From: Aegilops tauschii subsp. strangulata
Taxonomy: Eukaryota; Streptophyta; Magnoliopsida; Poales; Poaceae
Direction of reading: 5' to 3'
DNA: 64,000 bases
Assembly: GCF_002575655.3 (NCBI RefSeq)
Contig: NC_053036.3
Span: 196,572,788-196,636,787 of the forward strand
Shown here: positions 24,299 through 36,158 of the stretch, in pieces
Layout: the number at the start of each line of letters is the position of its first letter
How positions within the stretch are numbered: the first letter of the stretch is position 1
Notes under the pieces: generated by a model
Databases searched by the model: none
The model's input: the letters and a program-made list of their open reading frames with translations, nothing else
Told to the model about the DNA's origin: nothing
Program-made: the position numbers and the translations under genes

Positions 24299-25042
24299 CT
24301 AGGGTAGCTCTTGGCTCTGCCTGAACTCGTGCAGGCGTTCGTCCAAGCGGTCGACACGATCGCGGTACATCTGGAGCACGATCTTGAGCTCCAAGTTGGC
24401 TGTTTCATCGGAGATCACCAGCTCGAGGATGCGACGGCCATGTTCCTCTACTGCGCCCAGGTGGACACCTAGGCCAAGGAGGCGGTCGAGCCTACGGACC
24501 AGCACGTTGGCATCCAGTGGGCCGCGGACAAGGCGAACGGCGCGGCGGGCGTCCGGTACAAGTACGGCGCGGCCGGCCTCTGGTGCAAGTACGGCGCTGA
24601 GGGCCTCTGCCCACTCCTGGCGAGGAATGGGGGTACTGACGGGACATGTACCCAGCTGCGATGCCGTGTCGACAGCAGGCAAGCACCGATGGATCCGCTC
24701 TTTGCTGTGCGGTGCGCTGCGCCTCTCTCTCTGTAGCGCTCCAACAGTCTCGCCGTGCGGCGAGCCGCAGCCTATCAGCGCGTACGCGCCTAGCTTACTC
24801 TGCGGCGCGCCATCGATCATGTTGTGCGGCGAGCTGCAGCCTGTCGGTGCTGACATGCCTATCTTGATCTGCGGCGCTCAAGCGCCATGCGCCAAAGGTC
24901 TGCTCAACCCTGGCGATACGCACATCATGGCGTTGTCCATCGCGTTGCCGGGGAGCGCCTCGGCCTCGACGGGCCATGGCGCCTGCTCCTTTTCCTCATC
25001 GACGAGGTTGATGGCAGAGGCGGCGCTTTGGTGGGTTGGCAT
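24299..25042 (-). pseudogene. Captured gene remnant with its own promoter, unrecognised product
   Basis: The minus strand reads from an ATG at 25,042 (MPTHQSAASAINLVDEE) to a TAG at 24,299. The frame is not continuous: the first frame closes after about 55 codons and the clearest part is a later frame at 24,299-24,856. That part ends in an amphipathic helix (LELKIVLQMYRDRVDRLDERL) likely to form a coiled coil. Around 24,735-24,890 there is an imperfect tandem duplication of about 75 bp (GTGCGGCGAG...CAGCCT), which probably caused the frame disruption. A TATA element and two E2F-like sites lie just upstream (25,111-25,154). The layout matches the captured gene at 48,160-48,918. The function is unknown. 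Confidence 0.45.
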
Positions 25043-25110
25043 GTTTGGAAAAGGTGGATGTGCTACAGGCTGCGCTTGTCGCCTTCGTGCCTCGCGCGCC
25101 CCCTATGCGC

Positions 25111-25154
25111 AATATAGTAGGGTGGCGGGAAACAGGTGAGGAAATGGCGGGAAA
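25111..25154 (-). promoter_or_regulatory. Promoter with TATA box and two E2F-like sites
   Basis: On the minus strand two identical TTTCCCGCC words lie at 25,146-25,154 and 25,124-25,132. They match the E2F consensus TTTSSCGC. A TATA-like CTATATT follows at about 25,112-25,118, roughly 70 bp before the candidate ATG at 25,042. RLG1 inserted 8 bp upstream of the distal site. Confidence 0.55.
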
Positions 25155-25162
25155 CGGTGGCG

Positions 25163-26682
25163 TGATACGTTCATTTTGCATCATGCTTTATATCGATATT
25201 TATTGCATTATGGGCTGTTATTACACATTATGTCACAATACTTATGCCTATTCTCTCTTATGTTACAAGGTTTACATGAAGAGGGAGAATGCCGGCAGCT
25301 AGGATTCTGGGCTGGAAAAGGAGAAAATATTAGAGACCTATTCTGCACAACACCAAAAGTCATGAAACTTCACGGAGGCACGTTTTGGAATATATATAAA
25401 ATACCGGAGAAACAATCAACCAGAGGGGGCCCCCACCCTGGTCACGAGGGTGGGGGCGCGCCCTACCCCCCTGGGCGCGCCCCCTGCCTCGTGGGCCCCT
25501 TGGCAGGCCTCCAGTGCCCATCTTCTGCTATATGAAGTCTTTCACCCTGGAAAAAATCATAAGCAAGCTTTCGAGACGAAACACCGCCGCCACGAGGCGG
25601 AACCTTGGCGGAACCAATCTAGGCTCCGGCAGAGTTGTTCTGCCGGGGAAACATCCCTCCGGGAGGGGGAAATCATCACCATCGTCATCACCATCGATCC
25701 TCTCATCGGGAGGGGGTCAATCTCCATCAACATCTACACCAGCACCATCTCCTCTAAAACCCTAGTTCATCTCTTGTATCCAATCTTTGTCCCAAAGCCT
25801 CAGATTGGTACATGTGGGTTGCTATTAGTGTAGATTACTCCTTGTAGTTGATGCTAGTTGGTTTATTTGGTGGAATATCATATGTTCAGATCCTTTATGC
25901 ATATTAATACCCCTCTGATTATGAACATGAATATGATTTGTGAGTAGTTATGGTTGTTCCTGAGGACATGGGAGAAGTCTTGCTATCAGTAGTCATGTGA
26001 ATTTGGTATTCGTTCAATATTTTGATGAGATGTATGTTGTCTTTCCTCTAGTGGTGTTATGCGAACGTCGACTACATGACACTTCACCATTGTTTGGGCC
26101 TAGATGAAGGCATTGGGAAGTAACAAGTAGATGATGGGTCGCTAGAGTGACAGAAGCCTAAACCCTAGTTTATGCGTTGCTTCGTAAGGGGCTGATTTGG
26201 ATCCATATGTTTCATGCTATGGTTAGGTTTACCTTAATACTTCTTTTGTAGTTGTGGATGCTTGCAATAGGGGTTAATCATAAGTGGGATGCTTGTCCAA
26301 TTAAGGGCAGTACCCAAGCACCGGTCCACCCACATACCAAATTATCAAAGTAATGAACACGGATCATATGAGCGTGATGAAAACTAGCTTGACGATAATT
26401 CCCATGTGTCCTTAGGAGCGTTTTCCTTCATATAAGAGTTTGTCCAGGCTTGTCCTTTGCTACAAAAAGGATTGGGCCATCTTTCTTCACCTTATTTACT
26501 TATATTACTTGTCACCCACTACAAATTACCTTATCACAAAACTATCTGTTACCGATAATTTCAGTGCTTGCAGAGAATACCTTACTGAAAACCGCTTGTC
26601 ATTTCCTTCTGCTCCTCGTTGGGTTCGACACTCTTACTTATCAAAAGGACTATGATAGATCCCCTATACTTGTGGGTCATCA
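25163..26682 (+). repeat. RLG1 5' LTR (1,520 bp)
   Basis: It begins TGATACGT and ends GGGTCATCA. It contains a GC-rich perfect inverted repeat, GGGGGCGCGCCC at 25,452-25,463 and its complement at 25,473-25,484. Near 25,928 it carries ATGAACATGAATATG, the uninterrupted version of the site where the CACTA entered the 3' LTR. The 3' LTR lacks about 14 bp present here near 25,297. Confidence 0.93.
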
Positions 26683-26693
26683 AGACTCTTTCC

Positions 26694-26711
26694 TGGCGCC
26701 GTTTCCGCGGA
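26694..26711 (+). other. RLG1 primer-binding site
   Basis: TGGCGCCGTTTCCGCGGA lies 11 bp after the 5' LTR. It resembles the complement of a plant tRNA-Asp 3' end with two apparent mismatches, consistent with decay. Confidence 0.6.
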
Positions 26712-26788
26712 GTGAAGCGCCTTTGGTAGTTGGAATTTGGTAAGGAAATTTTTTTATAGTGTGCTGAAATTTACTGTCACTTTTTACT

Positions 26789-29700
26789 ATGGAACATAAT
26801 CCTTTGAGGGGCTTGTTCGGGGTATCTTCACCCTGACCAGTAGAGCAAAGAGTTGCTCCTCAACCTACTGAACCTACTGAAAATGTTTACTTTGAAATTC
26901 CTTTGGGTATGATAGAGAAACTGCTAGCTAATCCTTTTACATGAGATGGAACATTGCATCCCGATTTGCACCTAATCTATGTGGATGAAGTTTGTGGATT
27001 ATTTAAGCTTGCAGGTATGCCCGAGGATGTTATCAAGAAGAAAGTCTTCCCTTTATATTTGAAGGGAAAGGCATTGACATGGTTTAGGCTATGTGATGAT
27101 ATGGGATCATGGAACTACAACCGATTGAAATTGGAATTTCATCAGAAGTTTTATCCTATGCATCTTGTTCATCGTGATCGTAATTATATATATAATTTTT
27201 GGCCTCACGAAGGAGAAAGCATCGCTCAAGCTTGGGGGAGGCTTAAGTCAATGTTATATTCATGCCCCAATCATGGGCTCTCAAGAGAAATTAGTATTCA
27301 AAAATTTTATGCTCGGCTTTCTCTCAATAATCGCTCCATGCTCGATACTTCTTGTACTGGTTCTTTTATGATGAAGACTATTGAATTTAAATGAGATTTA
27401 TTGGAAAGAACTAAATGCAACTCTGAAGATTGGGATCTCGACGAAGTTAAGGAGTCATGTATAACACCCAAGTTTGATTGTGTTAAATCTTTTATGTATA
27501 CTGATGTTTTCCGTGAATTTAGCACTAAATATGGACTTGACTCTGAGATAGTAGCTTCTTTCTGTGAATCCTTTGCTACTCATGTTGATCTCCCTAAGGA
27601 GAAGTGGTTTAAATATCATCCTCCCATTGAACTAAAAGTAGTTGAACCTATTAAACTTGGAGAAAAGACTATCACTTATAATGTTGATCCTATTGTTCCT
27701 ACCGCTTATATTGACAAACCACCTTTCCTTGTTAGAATAAAGGATCATGCTAAAGCTTCAACTGTGGTTCATAAGAGTAATACTAGAACACCCACACCCC
27801 CTGAGCAAATTAAAGTTGAACCTAGTATTGCTATGGTTAAAGATCTCTTAGCCAATAATATTGATGGGCATGTTATTTATTTCTGTAATGAAGCTGCTAG
27901 AATTGCTAGACCCGATACTAAGGGTAAACATAGACCTGTTGTTGGCATGCCTATTATTTCTGTTAAAATAGGAGATCATTGTTATCATGGCTTATGTGAT
28001 ACGGGTGCTAGTGCAATACCTCATTCCTTATACAAAGAAATTATGCATGATATTGCACCTGTTGAGATAGAAGAAATTGATGTTATAATTAAGCTTGCCA
28101 ATAGAGATACTATCTCACCAATTGGGATTATTAGAGATGTTGAAGTCTTGTGTGGGAAGGTTAAATATCCTACAGATTTTCTTGTTCTTCGTTCCCCACA
28201 AGATGACTTTTGTCCCATTATATTGTAGACCCTTCTTGAATACTGTTAATGCTAAGATAGACTGCAAAAAGGATATTGTTACTGTTGGTTTAGGGGATAT
28301 GTCTCATGATTTTAATTTTGCTAAATTTCATAGACAACCCCATGATAAAGAATTGTCTAGTAAAGATGAAATTATTGGTCTTGCTTCTATTGCCGTGCCT
28401 CCTAATGATCCTTTAGAACAATATTTGCTAGACCATGAAAATGATATGTTTATGAATGAAAGAAGGGAAATAGATGAAGTATTCTTTAAACAAGGACCTA
28501 TCTTGAAACACAACTTGCCTGTTGAAATTCTAGGGGATCCTCCTCCACCGAAGGGTGATCCCGTGTTTGAACTTAAACCATTACCTGATACTCTTAAATA
28601 TGTTTATCTTGATGAAAAGAAGATATATCCTGTTATTATTAGTGCTAACCTTTCAGAGCAGGAAGAAGATAAGTTATTGAAGACTCTCAAGAAGCACCAT
28701 GCTGCTATTGGATATACCCTTGACGATCTTAAGGGCATTAGTCCCACTCTATGCCAACACAAAATAAAAATTGGAGAAAGACGCTAAACTAGTTGTTGAT
28801 CACCAACGGCGGTTAAATCCTAAGATGAAAGAAGTGGTAAGAAAAGTGATAGTCAGTGGGTAAGTCCTGTCCATTGTGTCCCTGAGAAGGGAGGTGTTAC
28901 TGCTGTTCCTAATGATAAAGATGAATTGATCCCACAAAGAACTGTTACAGGTTATAGAATGGTAATTGATTTCTGCAAACTAAATAAAGCTACTAAAAAG
29001 GATCATTACCCTTTACCCTTTATTGATCAAATGCTAGAAAGATTATCCAAACATACACATTTTTGCTTTCTAGATGGTTATTCTGGTTTCTCTCAAATAC
29101 CTGTGTCAAAAGAGGATCAAGAAAAGACCACTTTACTTGCCCTTTCGGTACCTTTGCTTATAGACGTATGCCTTTTGGTTTATGCAATGCACCTGCTACC
29201 TTTCAAAGATGTATGACTGCTATATTCTCTGACTTTTGTGAAAAGATTGTTGAGGTTTTCATGGATGATTTCTCCGTATATGGAACTTCTTTTGATGATT
29301 GCTTAAGCAACCTTGATCGAGTTTTGCAGAGGTGTGAAGAAACTAATCTTGTCTTGAATTGGGAGAAGTGCCACTTTATGGTTAATGAAGGTATTGTCCT
29401 GGGGCATAAAATTTCTGAAAGAGGTATTGAAGTTGATAAAGCTAAAGTTGATGCTATTGAAAAGATGACGTGTCCTAAGGACATAAAAGGTATAAGAAGT
29501 TTCCTTGGTCATGCCGGTTTTTATAGGAGGTTCATTAAAGACTTCTCAAAAATTTCTAGGCCTCTGACTAATCTCTAACAAAAAGATGTTCCTTTTGTCT
29601 TTGATGATGATTGTGTAGAAGCATTTGAAATACTTAAGAAAGCTTTGATTTCCGCACCTATTGTTCCGCCACCTGATTGGAATTTACCCTTTGAAATTAT

Positions 29701-31474
29701 GTGTGATGCTAGTGATTATGCTGTAGGTGCTGTTCTAGGACAAAGAGTTGATAAGAAATTAAATGTTATCCAATATGCTTCTAAAACTCTAGACAGTGCC
29801 CAAAGAAATTATGCTACTACTGAAATAGAATTTTTAGCAATGGTATTTTCTTGTGATAAGTTCAGACATTATTTTGTTGATTCTAAAGTAACTGTTCACA
29901 CTGATCATGCTGCTATTAAATATCTTATGGAAAATAAATATGTTAAACCTAGACTTATTAGATTGGTTCTCTTGCTACAAGAATTTGATTTGCATATTAT
30001 TGATAGAAAGGGAGCTGAGAACCCCGTTGCAGACAACTTGTCTAGGTTAGAGAATGTTCATGATGACCCACTACCTATTGATGATAGCTTTCCTGATGAA
30101 CAATTAGCTGTCATAAATGCTTCTTGTATTGCTCCATGGTATGCTCATTATGCTAATTATATTGTTGCTAAATTTGTACCACCTAGTTTCACATACCAGC
30201 AAAAGAAAAAGTTTTTCTATGATTTAAGACATTACTTCTGGGATGACCCACACCTTTATAAACAAGGAGTAGATGGTGTTATTAGACGTTGTGTACCTAA
30301 GCATGAACAGGAACAGATCCTACGCAAGTGTCACTCTGAGGCTTATGGAGGACACCACGCAGGAGATAGAACTGCACATAAGGTATTGCAATCCGGTTTT
30401 TATTGGTCTACTCTCTTCAAAGATGCCCGTAAGTTTGTCTTGTCTTGTGATGAATGTCAAAGAATTGGTAATATTAGTAGACGTCAAGAAATGCCTATGA
30501 ACTATTCACTTGTTATCGAACCATTTGATGTTTGGGTCTTTGATTATATGGGACCTTTTCCTTCCTCTAATGGGAATACACATATTTTAGTTGCTGTTGA
30601 TTATGTTACTAAGTGGGTAGAAGCTATTCCAACTAGTAGTGCTGATCATAACACCTCTATTAAGACGCTTAAGGAAGTTATTTTACCGAGGTTTCGAGTC
30701 CCTAGATACTTAATGACTGATGGTGGTTCACATTTTATTCATGGAGCTTTTCGTAAAATGCTTGCTAAGTATGATGTCAACCATAGAATTGCATCTCCAT
30801 GTCACTCGCAGTCTAGTGGTCAAGTAGAACTTAGTAATAGAGAGCTCAAATTAATTGTGCAAAAGACTGTTAATAGATCTAGGAAGAATTGGTCCAAGAA
30901 ACTTGATGATGCATTGTGGTCCTATAGAACTGCATATAAAAATCCTATGGGTATGTCTCCGTATAAAATGGTTTATGGAAAAGCATGTCACTTACCTCTC
31001 AAACTAGAACATAAGGCATATTGGGCCATTAAAGAGCTCAATTATGATTTCAAACTTGCCGGTGAGAAGAGATTATTTGACATTAGCTCACTTGATGAAT
31101 GGAGAACTCAGGCCTATGAGAATGCCAAGGTGTTTAAAGAAAAAGTTAAAAGATGGCGTGACAAAATGATACAATAGCGTGAGTTTAATGTAGGTGATTA
31201 TGTTTTGCTATACAACTCTCATTTAAGATTTTTTGCAGGAAAACTTCCCTCTAAATGGGAAGGCCCTTACGTTATCGAGGAGGTCTATAATTCCGGTGCC
31301 ATAAAAATCAACAACTTCGAAGGCACAAATCCGAAGGTGGTGAATGGTCAAAGAATCAAACATTATATCTCAGGTAACCCAATAAATGTTGAAATTAATG
31401 TTATTGAAACCGTAACCCCGGAGGATTACATAAGGGACACTTTCCAGAATGTTTCAGACTCCGAAAAGGAATAG
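26789..31474 (+). pseudogene. RLG1 gag-pol, broken by stops and frameshifts
   Basis: Gag starts at the ATG at 26,789. In-frame TGA codons lie at 26,834, 26,942 and 27,392. The gag domain is at about 26,950-27,390 (LKGKALTWFRLCDD, LEFHQKFYP). The protease motif CDTGAS is near 28,000. A frameshift near 28,227 leads to the next segment. Around 28,780-28,860 the start of reverse transcriptase is frame-disrupted and appears to have lost a segment before SQWVSPVH. Reverse transcriptase has FLDGYSGFSQIP, then a frameshift near 29,145, then FGLCNAPATFQR and FMDD. A TAA at 29,576 precedes RNase H ([14 protein letters not shown]). Integrase keeps a His/Cys zinc-binding region (about 30,330-30,460), DYMGPFP, TDGGSHF and QVELSNRE, and is cut by a TAG at 31,175 before its C-terminal part. 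The copy is non-functional but all domains are recognisable in Gypsy order. Confidence 0.93.
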
Positions 31475-31569
31475 GTATGTGGTACGGTAAGTAAACCGAC
31501 TCCAAAACAGTTCTAATAGCAATTTTCTCCGTTTTGGAATATTCAAGAAAATAGGAAAATAATAAGTAG

Positions 31570-31668
31570 TCCGGGAAGGACACGAGGCGTCCACGAGGGT
31601 GGAGGGCGCGCCCTACCCCCCTGGGCGCGCCCCCCTGCCTCGTGGGCACCTCGTGTGCCTTCCGGACT
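31570..31668. repeat. Long GC-rich imperfect hairpin in RLG1
   Basis: Arms about 31,570-31,613 and 31,623-31,668 are near-complementary, centred on GGGCGCGCCC/GGGCGCGCCC with a 9-nt loop. The same core hairpin occurs in both LTRs (25,452-25,484 and about 34,034-34,066). Confidence 0.75.
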
Positions 31669-31800
31669 TCGTTTTCTTGCACGATACTTCTTTTGGTCGG
31701 TAAAAATTCATTATATAATCTCCTGAAGGTTTTGACCACCGTACCACGCAAATATCCTCTGTTTTTGTTTCGAGCTATTTTTGCCGCAGATTAGAGCAAG

Positions 31801-32256
31801 ATGTCTTCTCAAGAGTCAGTCGGGGAGAGTCGGGTGTCTCATCCGACACCGGGACCAGGAGCAAACAGTGATGCTAACCACTTTGGGCCTTCAACAGAGG
31901 AAGAGATTGAGGCTGACTTGAAAAGGATAGATGCCATGGAGGAGGATCAAGAAGTTACTTCTCATTTCCGAGCCGGATTCACGATGGGGGAACTGCAGAG
32001 CTCAGCTATTCCAAACTCGGTCATCCCTTTCAACGTTAGATTTCTTTCTTATGAAAATATGAAAAAGAGTGTTACTTGTTCTCCCGCAGCTATGCAACAT
32101 CCTTGGGTGAAAGGAGCTTTAGCCGTCATAGGTAAGCTCCGTAAGGAAATAATGGACCTCAAGCAGCAAGTCAATAAGCTCGAGGAAGAGAATCGTATCC
32201 TGAGGGGCATCATCGCTAAGAATATCAAATCATCACCTCTGAAGAAGAAGACGTGA
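31801..32256 (+). CDS. Extra 3' ORF of RLG1, 151 aa, C-terminal coiled coil
   Basis: An intact frame from ATG to TGA lies between integrase and the 3' LTR, the place where env-like or other extra ORFs sit in some plant Gypsy lineages. It has no signal peptide or membrane segment, so it does not look like an envelope protein. The first 50 residues are polar and acidic (STEEEIEADLKRIDAMEED). The last third is a leucine-zipper-like coiled coil (IGKLRKEIMDLKQQVNKL) with a basic tail (SSPLKKKT). It is unbroken although gag-pol has several stops. That may be chance over 456 bp. The role is unknown; a nucleic-acid or Gag-binding accessory protein is one possibility. Confidence 0.6.
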   Translation: MSSQESVGESRVSHPTPGPGANSDANHFGPSTEEEIEADLKRIDAMEEDQEVTSHFRAGFTMGELQSSAIPNSVIPFNVRFLSYENMKKSVTCSPAAMQHPWVKGALAVIGKLRKEIMDLKQQVNKLEEENRILRGIIAKNIKSSPLKKKT

Positions 32257-33743
32257 ACACATGGGTATGGGCACTCCCCTTGGCAACTGCCAAGCTTGGG
32301 GGAGGTGCCCCGGTATCGTATCACCATCACACTCCTATCTTTAACATTTTTCTTAGTTTGATCCTTTTGGTAATATCTTGATCTAGTAGAATAAAGTTTT
32401 AGCATGATCTAGTCTTGAGTTTTGCTTTATGATCCTTCTATGTAATCGAGTCCGTGAGCTATATATAATAAAGATTAGTGTTGAGTCATGGGCTTGGTTA
32501 TCTTACTATGATCTTGAAATAGAAGAGAAAGAATAAAAAGAATTAAAGAGATCATATTGATCTTATAATGAGTAATGACTTCACATATAAAAGAGTATGA
32601 TGAATAAAAGTTGTAAAGAAAGAGAGGTTTTCACATATAAATATACTATCTTGGACATCTTTTATGATTGTGAGCACTCATTAAAATATGACATGCTAAA
32701 AAGTTGATGTTGGACAAGGAAGACAACATAATGGGTTATGTTTTCTGATATCCGAAATAAAGTATATTGTCATGGATCATCCAACATGTTCAGCTTGCCT
32801 TTCCCTCTCATGCTAGCCAAATTCTTTGCACCAAGTAGAGATACTACGTGTGCTTCCAAATATCCTTAAACCCAGTTTTTCCATGAGAGTCCACCATATC
32901 TACCTATGGATTGAGTAAGATCCTTCAAGTAAGTTGTCATTGTTGCATGCAATAAAAATTGCTCTTTAAATATGTATGATTTATTACTGTGGAGAAAATA
33001 AGCTTTATACGATCTTGTGATGTAGAAGCAATAAAAGCGACGGACTGCATTATAAAGGTCCATATCACAAGTGACAATATAAAGTGACGTTCTTTTGCAT
33101 TAAGATTTCATGCATCCAACCATAAAAGCATATGACAACCTCTGCTTCCCTCTACGAAGGGCCTATCTTTTACTTTTGTCTTATACCTTATGCAAGAGTC
33201 ATGGTGATCTTCACCTTTCCTTTTTATATTTTATCCTTTGGCAAGCACATTGTGTTGGAAAGAACCTGATATATATATATATCCAATTGGATGTAAGTTA
33301 GCATGAACTATTATTGTTGACATTACCCTTGAGGCAAAAGGTTGGGAGGCAACACTATAAGCCCCTATATTACTCTGTGTCCGATTAAAACTCCATAACC
33401 ATAAGTATTGTGTGAGTGTTAACAATTGTGAAAGACTAAATGATAGTTGAGTATGTGGACTTGCTGAAAAGCTCTTATATTGACTCTTTCCTATGTTATG
33501 ATAAATTGCAATTGCCTCAATGACCGAGATCATAGTTTGTTAGTTTTCAATGAAGTTTCTGATTCATACTACATTGTGAATAGATTGTTACTTTAGAATA
33601 AGAAATCATATGACAATATATGTTGCTGTTATAAGAATGATCATGATGCCCTCATGTCCGTATTTTATTTTATCGACACCTCTACCTCTAAACATGTGGA
33701 CATTTTTTCTTTATTGGCTTCCGCTTGAGGACAAGCGAGGTCT
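32257..33743. other. Untranslated 3' region of RLG1
   Basis: About 1.5 kb of AT-rich sequence between the extra ORF and the polypurine tract. A short (AT)n run is at about 33,268-33,281. I see no gene. Confidence 0.7.
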
Positions 33744-33756
33744 AAGCTTGGGGAGT
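33743..33756 (+). other. RLG1 polypurine tract
   Basis: TAAGCTTGGGGAGT ends directly at the TG of the 3' LTR, the expected place for the plus-strand primer. Confidence 0.6.
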
Positions 33757-34949
33757 TGATACGTCCATTTTGCATCATGCTTTTATATCGACATTTATTG
33801 CATTATGGGCTATTATTACAGATTATATCACAATACTTATGCCGATTCTCTCTTATTTTACAAGGTTTACATGAAGAGGGAGAAAGCTGGTAGCTGGAAA
33901 AGGAGGAAATATTAGAGACCTATTCTGCACAACTCCAAAAGTCCTGAAACTTCACAGAGGCACGTTTTGGAATATATAAAAAATACTGGAGAAAAAATCA
34001 TCCAGAGGGGGCCCACACCCTGGTCACATGGGTGGGGGCGCGCCCTACCCCCCTGGGCACGCCCCCCTGCCTCGTGGGCCCCCTGGCAGGCCTCCGGTGC
34101 CCATCTTCGGCTATATGAAGTCTTTCACACTGGAAAAAATCATAAGCAAGCTTTCGGGACGAAACACCGCCGCCACGAGGCGGAACCGATCTAGGGCTCC
34201 GGCAGAGCTGTTCAGCCGGGGAAACATCCCTCCGGGAGGGGGAAATCATCACCATCGTCATCACCATCGATCCTCTCATCGGGAGGGGGTCAATCTCCAT
34301 CAACATCTTCACCAGCACCATCTCCTCTAAAACCCTAGTTCATCTCTTGTATCCAATCTTTGTCCCAAAGCCTCAGATTGGTACCTGTGGGTTGCTAGTA
34401 GTGTTGATTACTCCTTGTAGTTGATGCTAGTTGGTTTATTTGGTGGAAGATCATATGTTCAGATCATTTATGCATATTAATACCCCTCTGATTATGAACA
34501 TGACACTACTAGGGAAAACACTAGTAGTAGCGCGGGTTTTGAGGCTATCAGCAGCGCGGGTAGCCGCGCTACCAGTAAGGTGCTACAGCTAACTGTTAGT
34601 AGTAGCGCGGTCTGTACTCGCGCTACTACTATGGACTGTATCAGCAGCGCGTTTCCAGAACGCGCAACTATTAAGTAGTTGTAGCAATTTCCTGGCCCCG
34701 TGCTAGTGCTATATGTTTCATCATTTCCCCCCGACTTCCTACCACGTTTCAGCTTCAATAAACAGTAATTTCCAGATACTAGGTACTACTGGATATCAAT
34801 TTCATAAAGCATTATAGGTACTAGGTAGTACTCCCTCGGTTCCAAATTACTCGTCATGGTTTTAGTTCAAATTTGGGACGACGATCGACGACAATTATCT
34901 ACATAAGATGATGAAGATAATAATTTCATATATACTCAACATGCATCCT

Positions 34950-35125
34950 CAATCAGTACAAGGTGATATCGACGACGATCATCATATGTAGTTCTAGATA
35001 ATATCGACGACGATCATCATATGTAGTTCTACATGATATCGACGACGATCATCATATGTAGTTCTAGATGATATAGCCACACACACACATATGTAGTTCT
35101 AGATGATATCGACGACGATCATCAT
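34950..35125. repeat. ~35-bp tandem repeat downstream of the B3 gene
   Basis: Four to five copies of a unit containing GATATCGACGACGATCATCA and ATATGTAGTTCTAGA lie at about 34,958-35,120. One copy is degenerate (CACACACACA in place of the core). The last copy runs into the stop codon region of the B3 gene, so the repeats would form its 3' UTR and possibly its last codons. Confidence 0.85.
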
Positions 35126-36158
35126 CCTCAAACCTGGGCGGTGGGTGTTCCTGATAGTAATTAGGATGGCCTGTCCAACACGAAGATTCTTGCCAACGAG
35201 GAATCTCTTCCACCCAACCGAGTTTAAGTGTGTGCGACCGTCTGTGTCCATGCGGTAAGTACAGGTGGTGACGGAGCCCCTTGCGGTAAGGCGTAGTCCA
35301 GCTGAGCCTTCTTCATCAGGCTTGATACCACAACTCATAGATAGGTTCTTTGGCAATTTCTGAATAAGAAAACATATCAATTAATAAATAGCCTCGCACA
35401 TCCTCAAACATATCATCAGATTCACTAAGCATATCATCGAATAATTTGCATTTGTAAGTATAACAATAAAGCATATATATATCATCAAATTACTACAGGT
35501 AGTACGTATAACATACCATTTCATGCCGATCGACCATGGTACTTGTCAGGCGGGTAACGAATGGCACCCCGACAAAGTCATCACGTGGCGGAATTATGTC
35601 CCATAGGTTGCACACCTCCTCCTCGCTCAGCCTCATTCTTTGAGCTATGATGGCTTCATGAAGTGGGTTCTCATCATCTTCATCGAGTGGATCCTCATTA
35701 TCTTCATCATCTTCGTCATCTTCCACCAGGTTGAGATAAATGACAGCCAGCTTGGGTCTTTCTGCTCTGAAGGAGAAGCTGGTCAACTCACCACCAGTAA
35801 GACACATGTGGGCAAGGAAACGGGCCCATCCATCTCCTCCAATCTGCGACATATTGCGTCCTTTCTCGACCTCCATAGTGTACGACCCCCCAGGAGCCTC
35901 AAATGTCACAGTGTCTCCTGTCAGCTTGTTGAATTTCAACCTAACATTGCATGGGACGATCTGTGTAAAAAAAGCAAAATGAGAAAATGCAGTAATGCCA
36001 ACACTAAAAATAAAATAGTTGTTACATTTCATCTAATTTCTTACCACCGCATGACGAAAACTCGGCTGGAAGTAGATGCCGAACAGCTTGCCAGTTGCAA
36101 GGCTGCTGGCGCACCTTGACTTGCACAGTCGACATAGTGGTGGTGGTGGTGGCACCAT
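35099..36158 (-). CDS. B3-domain (REM-like) DNA-binding protein gene captured by CACTA, three exons, predicted 272 aa
   Basis: Exons on the minus strand: 36,158-36,045, 35,960-35,517 and 35,359-35,099. Introns begin GTAAG and GTATG and end ACAG and TCAG. All junctions are phase 0 and no stop interrupts 272 codons. Residues about 24-128 form a first B3 domain (KLFGIYFQPSF, FEAPGGSYTMEVEK, GWARFLAHM, ELTSFSFR). A very acidic linker follows (DDEDDEDNEDPLDEDDE). Residues about 170-272 form a second B3 domain (VPFVTRLTS, LPKNLSMSCGI, GRTHLNSVGWKRFLVG). The N-terminus has a proline run and a CX2CX3C cluster. B3 domains bind DNA in the major groove in plant transcription factors; REM proteins typically carry two or more. 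An acceptor-like site (CTTTAG) lies 5 bp before the ATG, so a 5' UTR exon upstream is likely. Whether it is expressed is unknown. Confidence 0.78.

Noticed and set aside
24076..24408. 110-codon minus-strand frame
   Set aside because: Half of it is AT-rich non-coding sequence downstream of the stop of the 24.3-25.0 kb remnant, and it overlaps that remnant in another frame.
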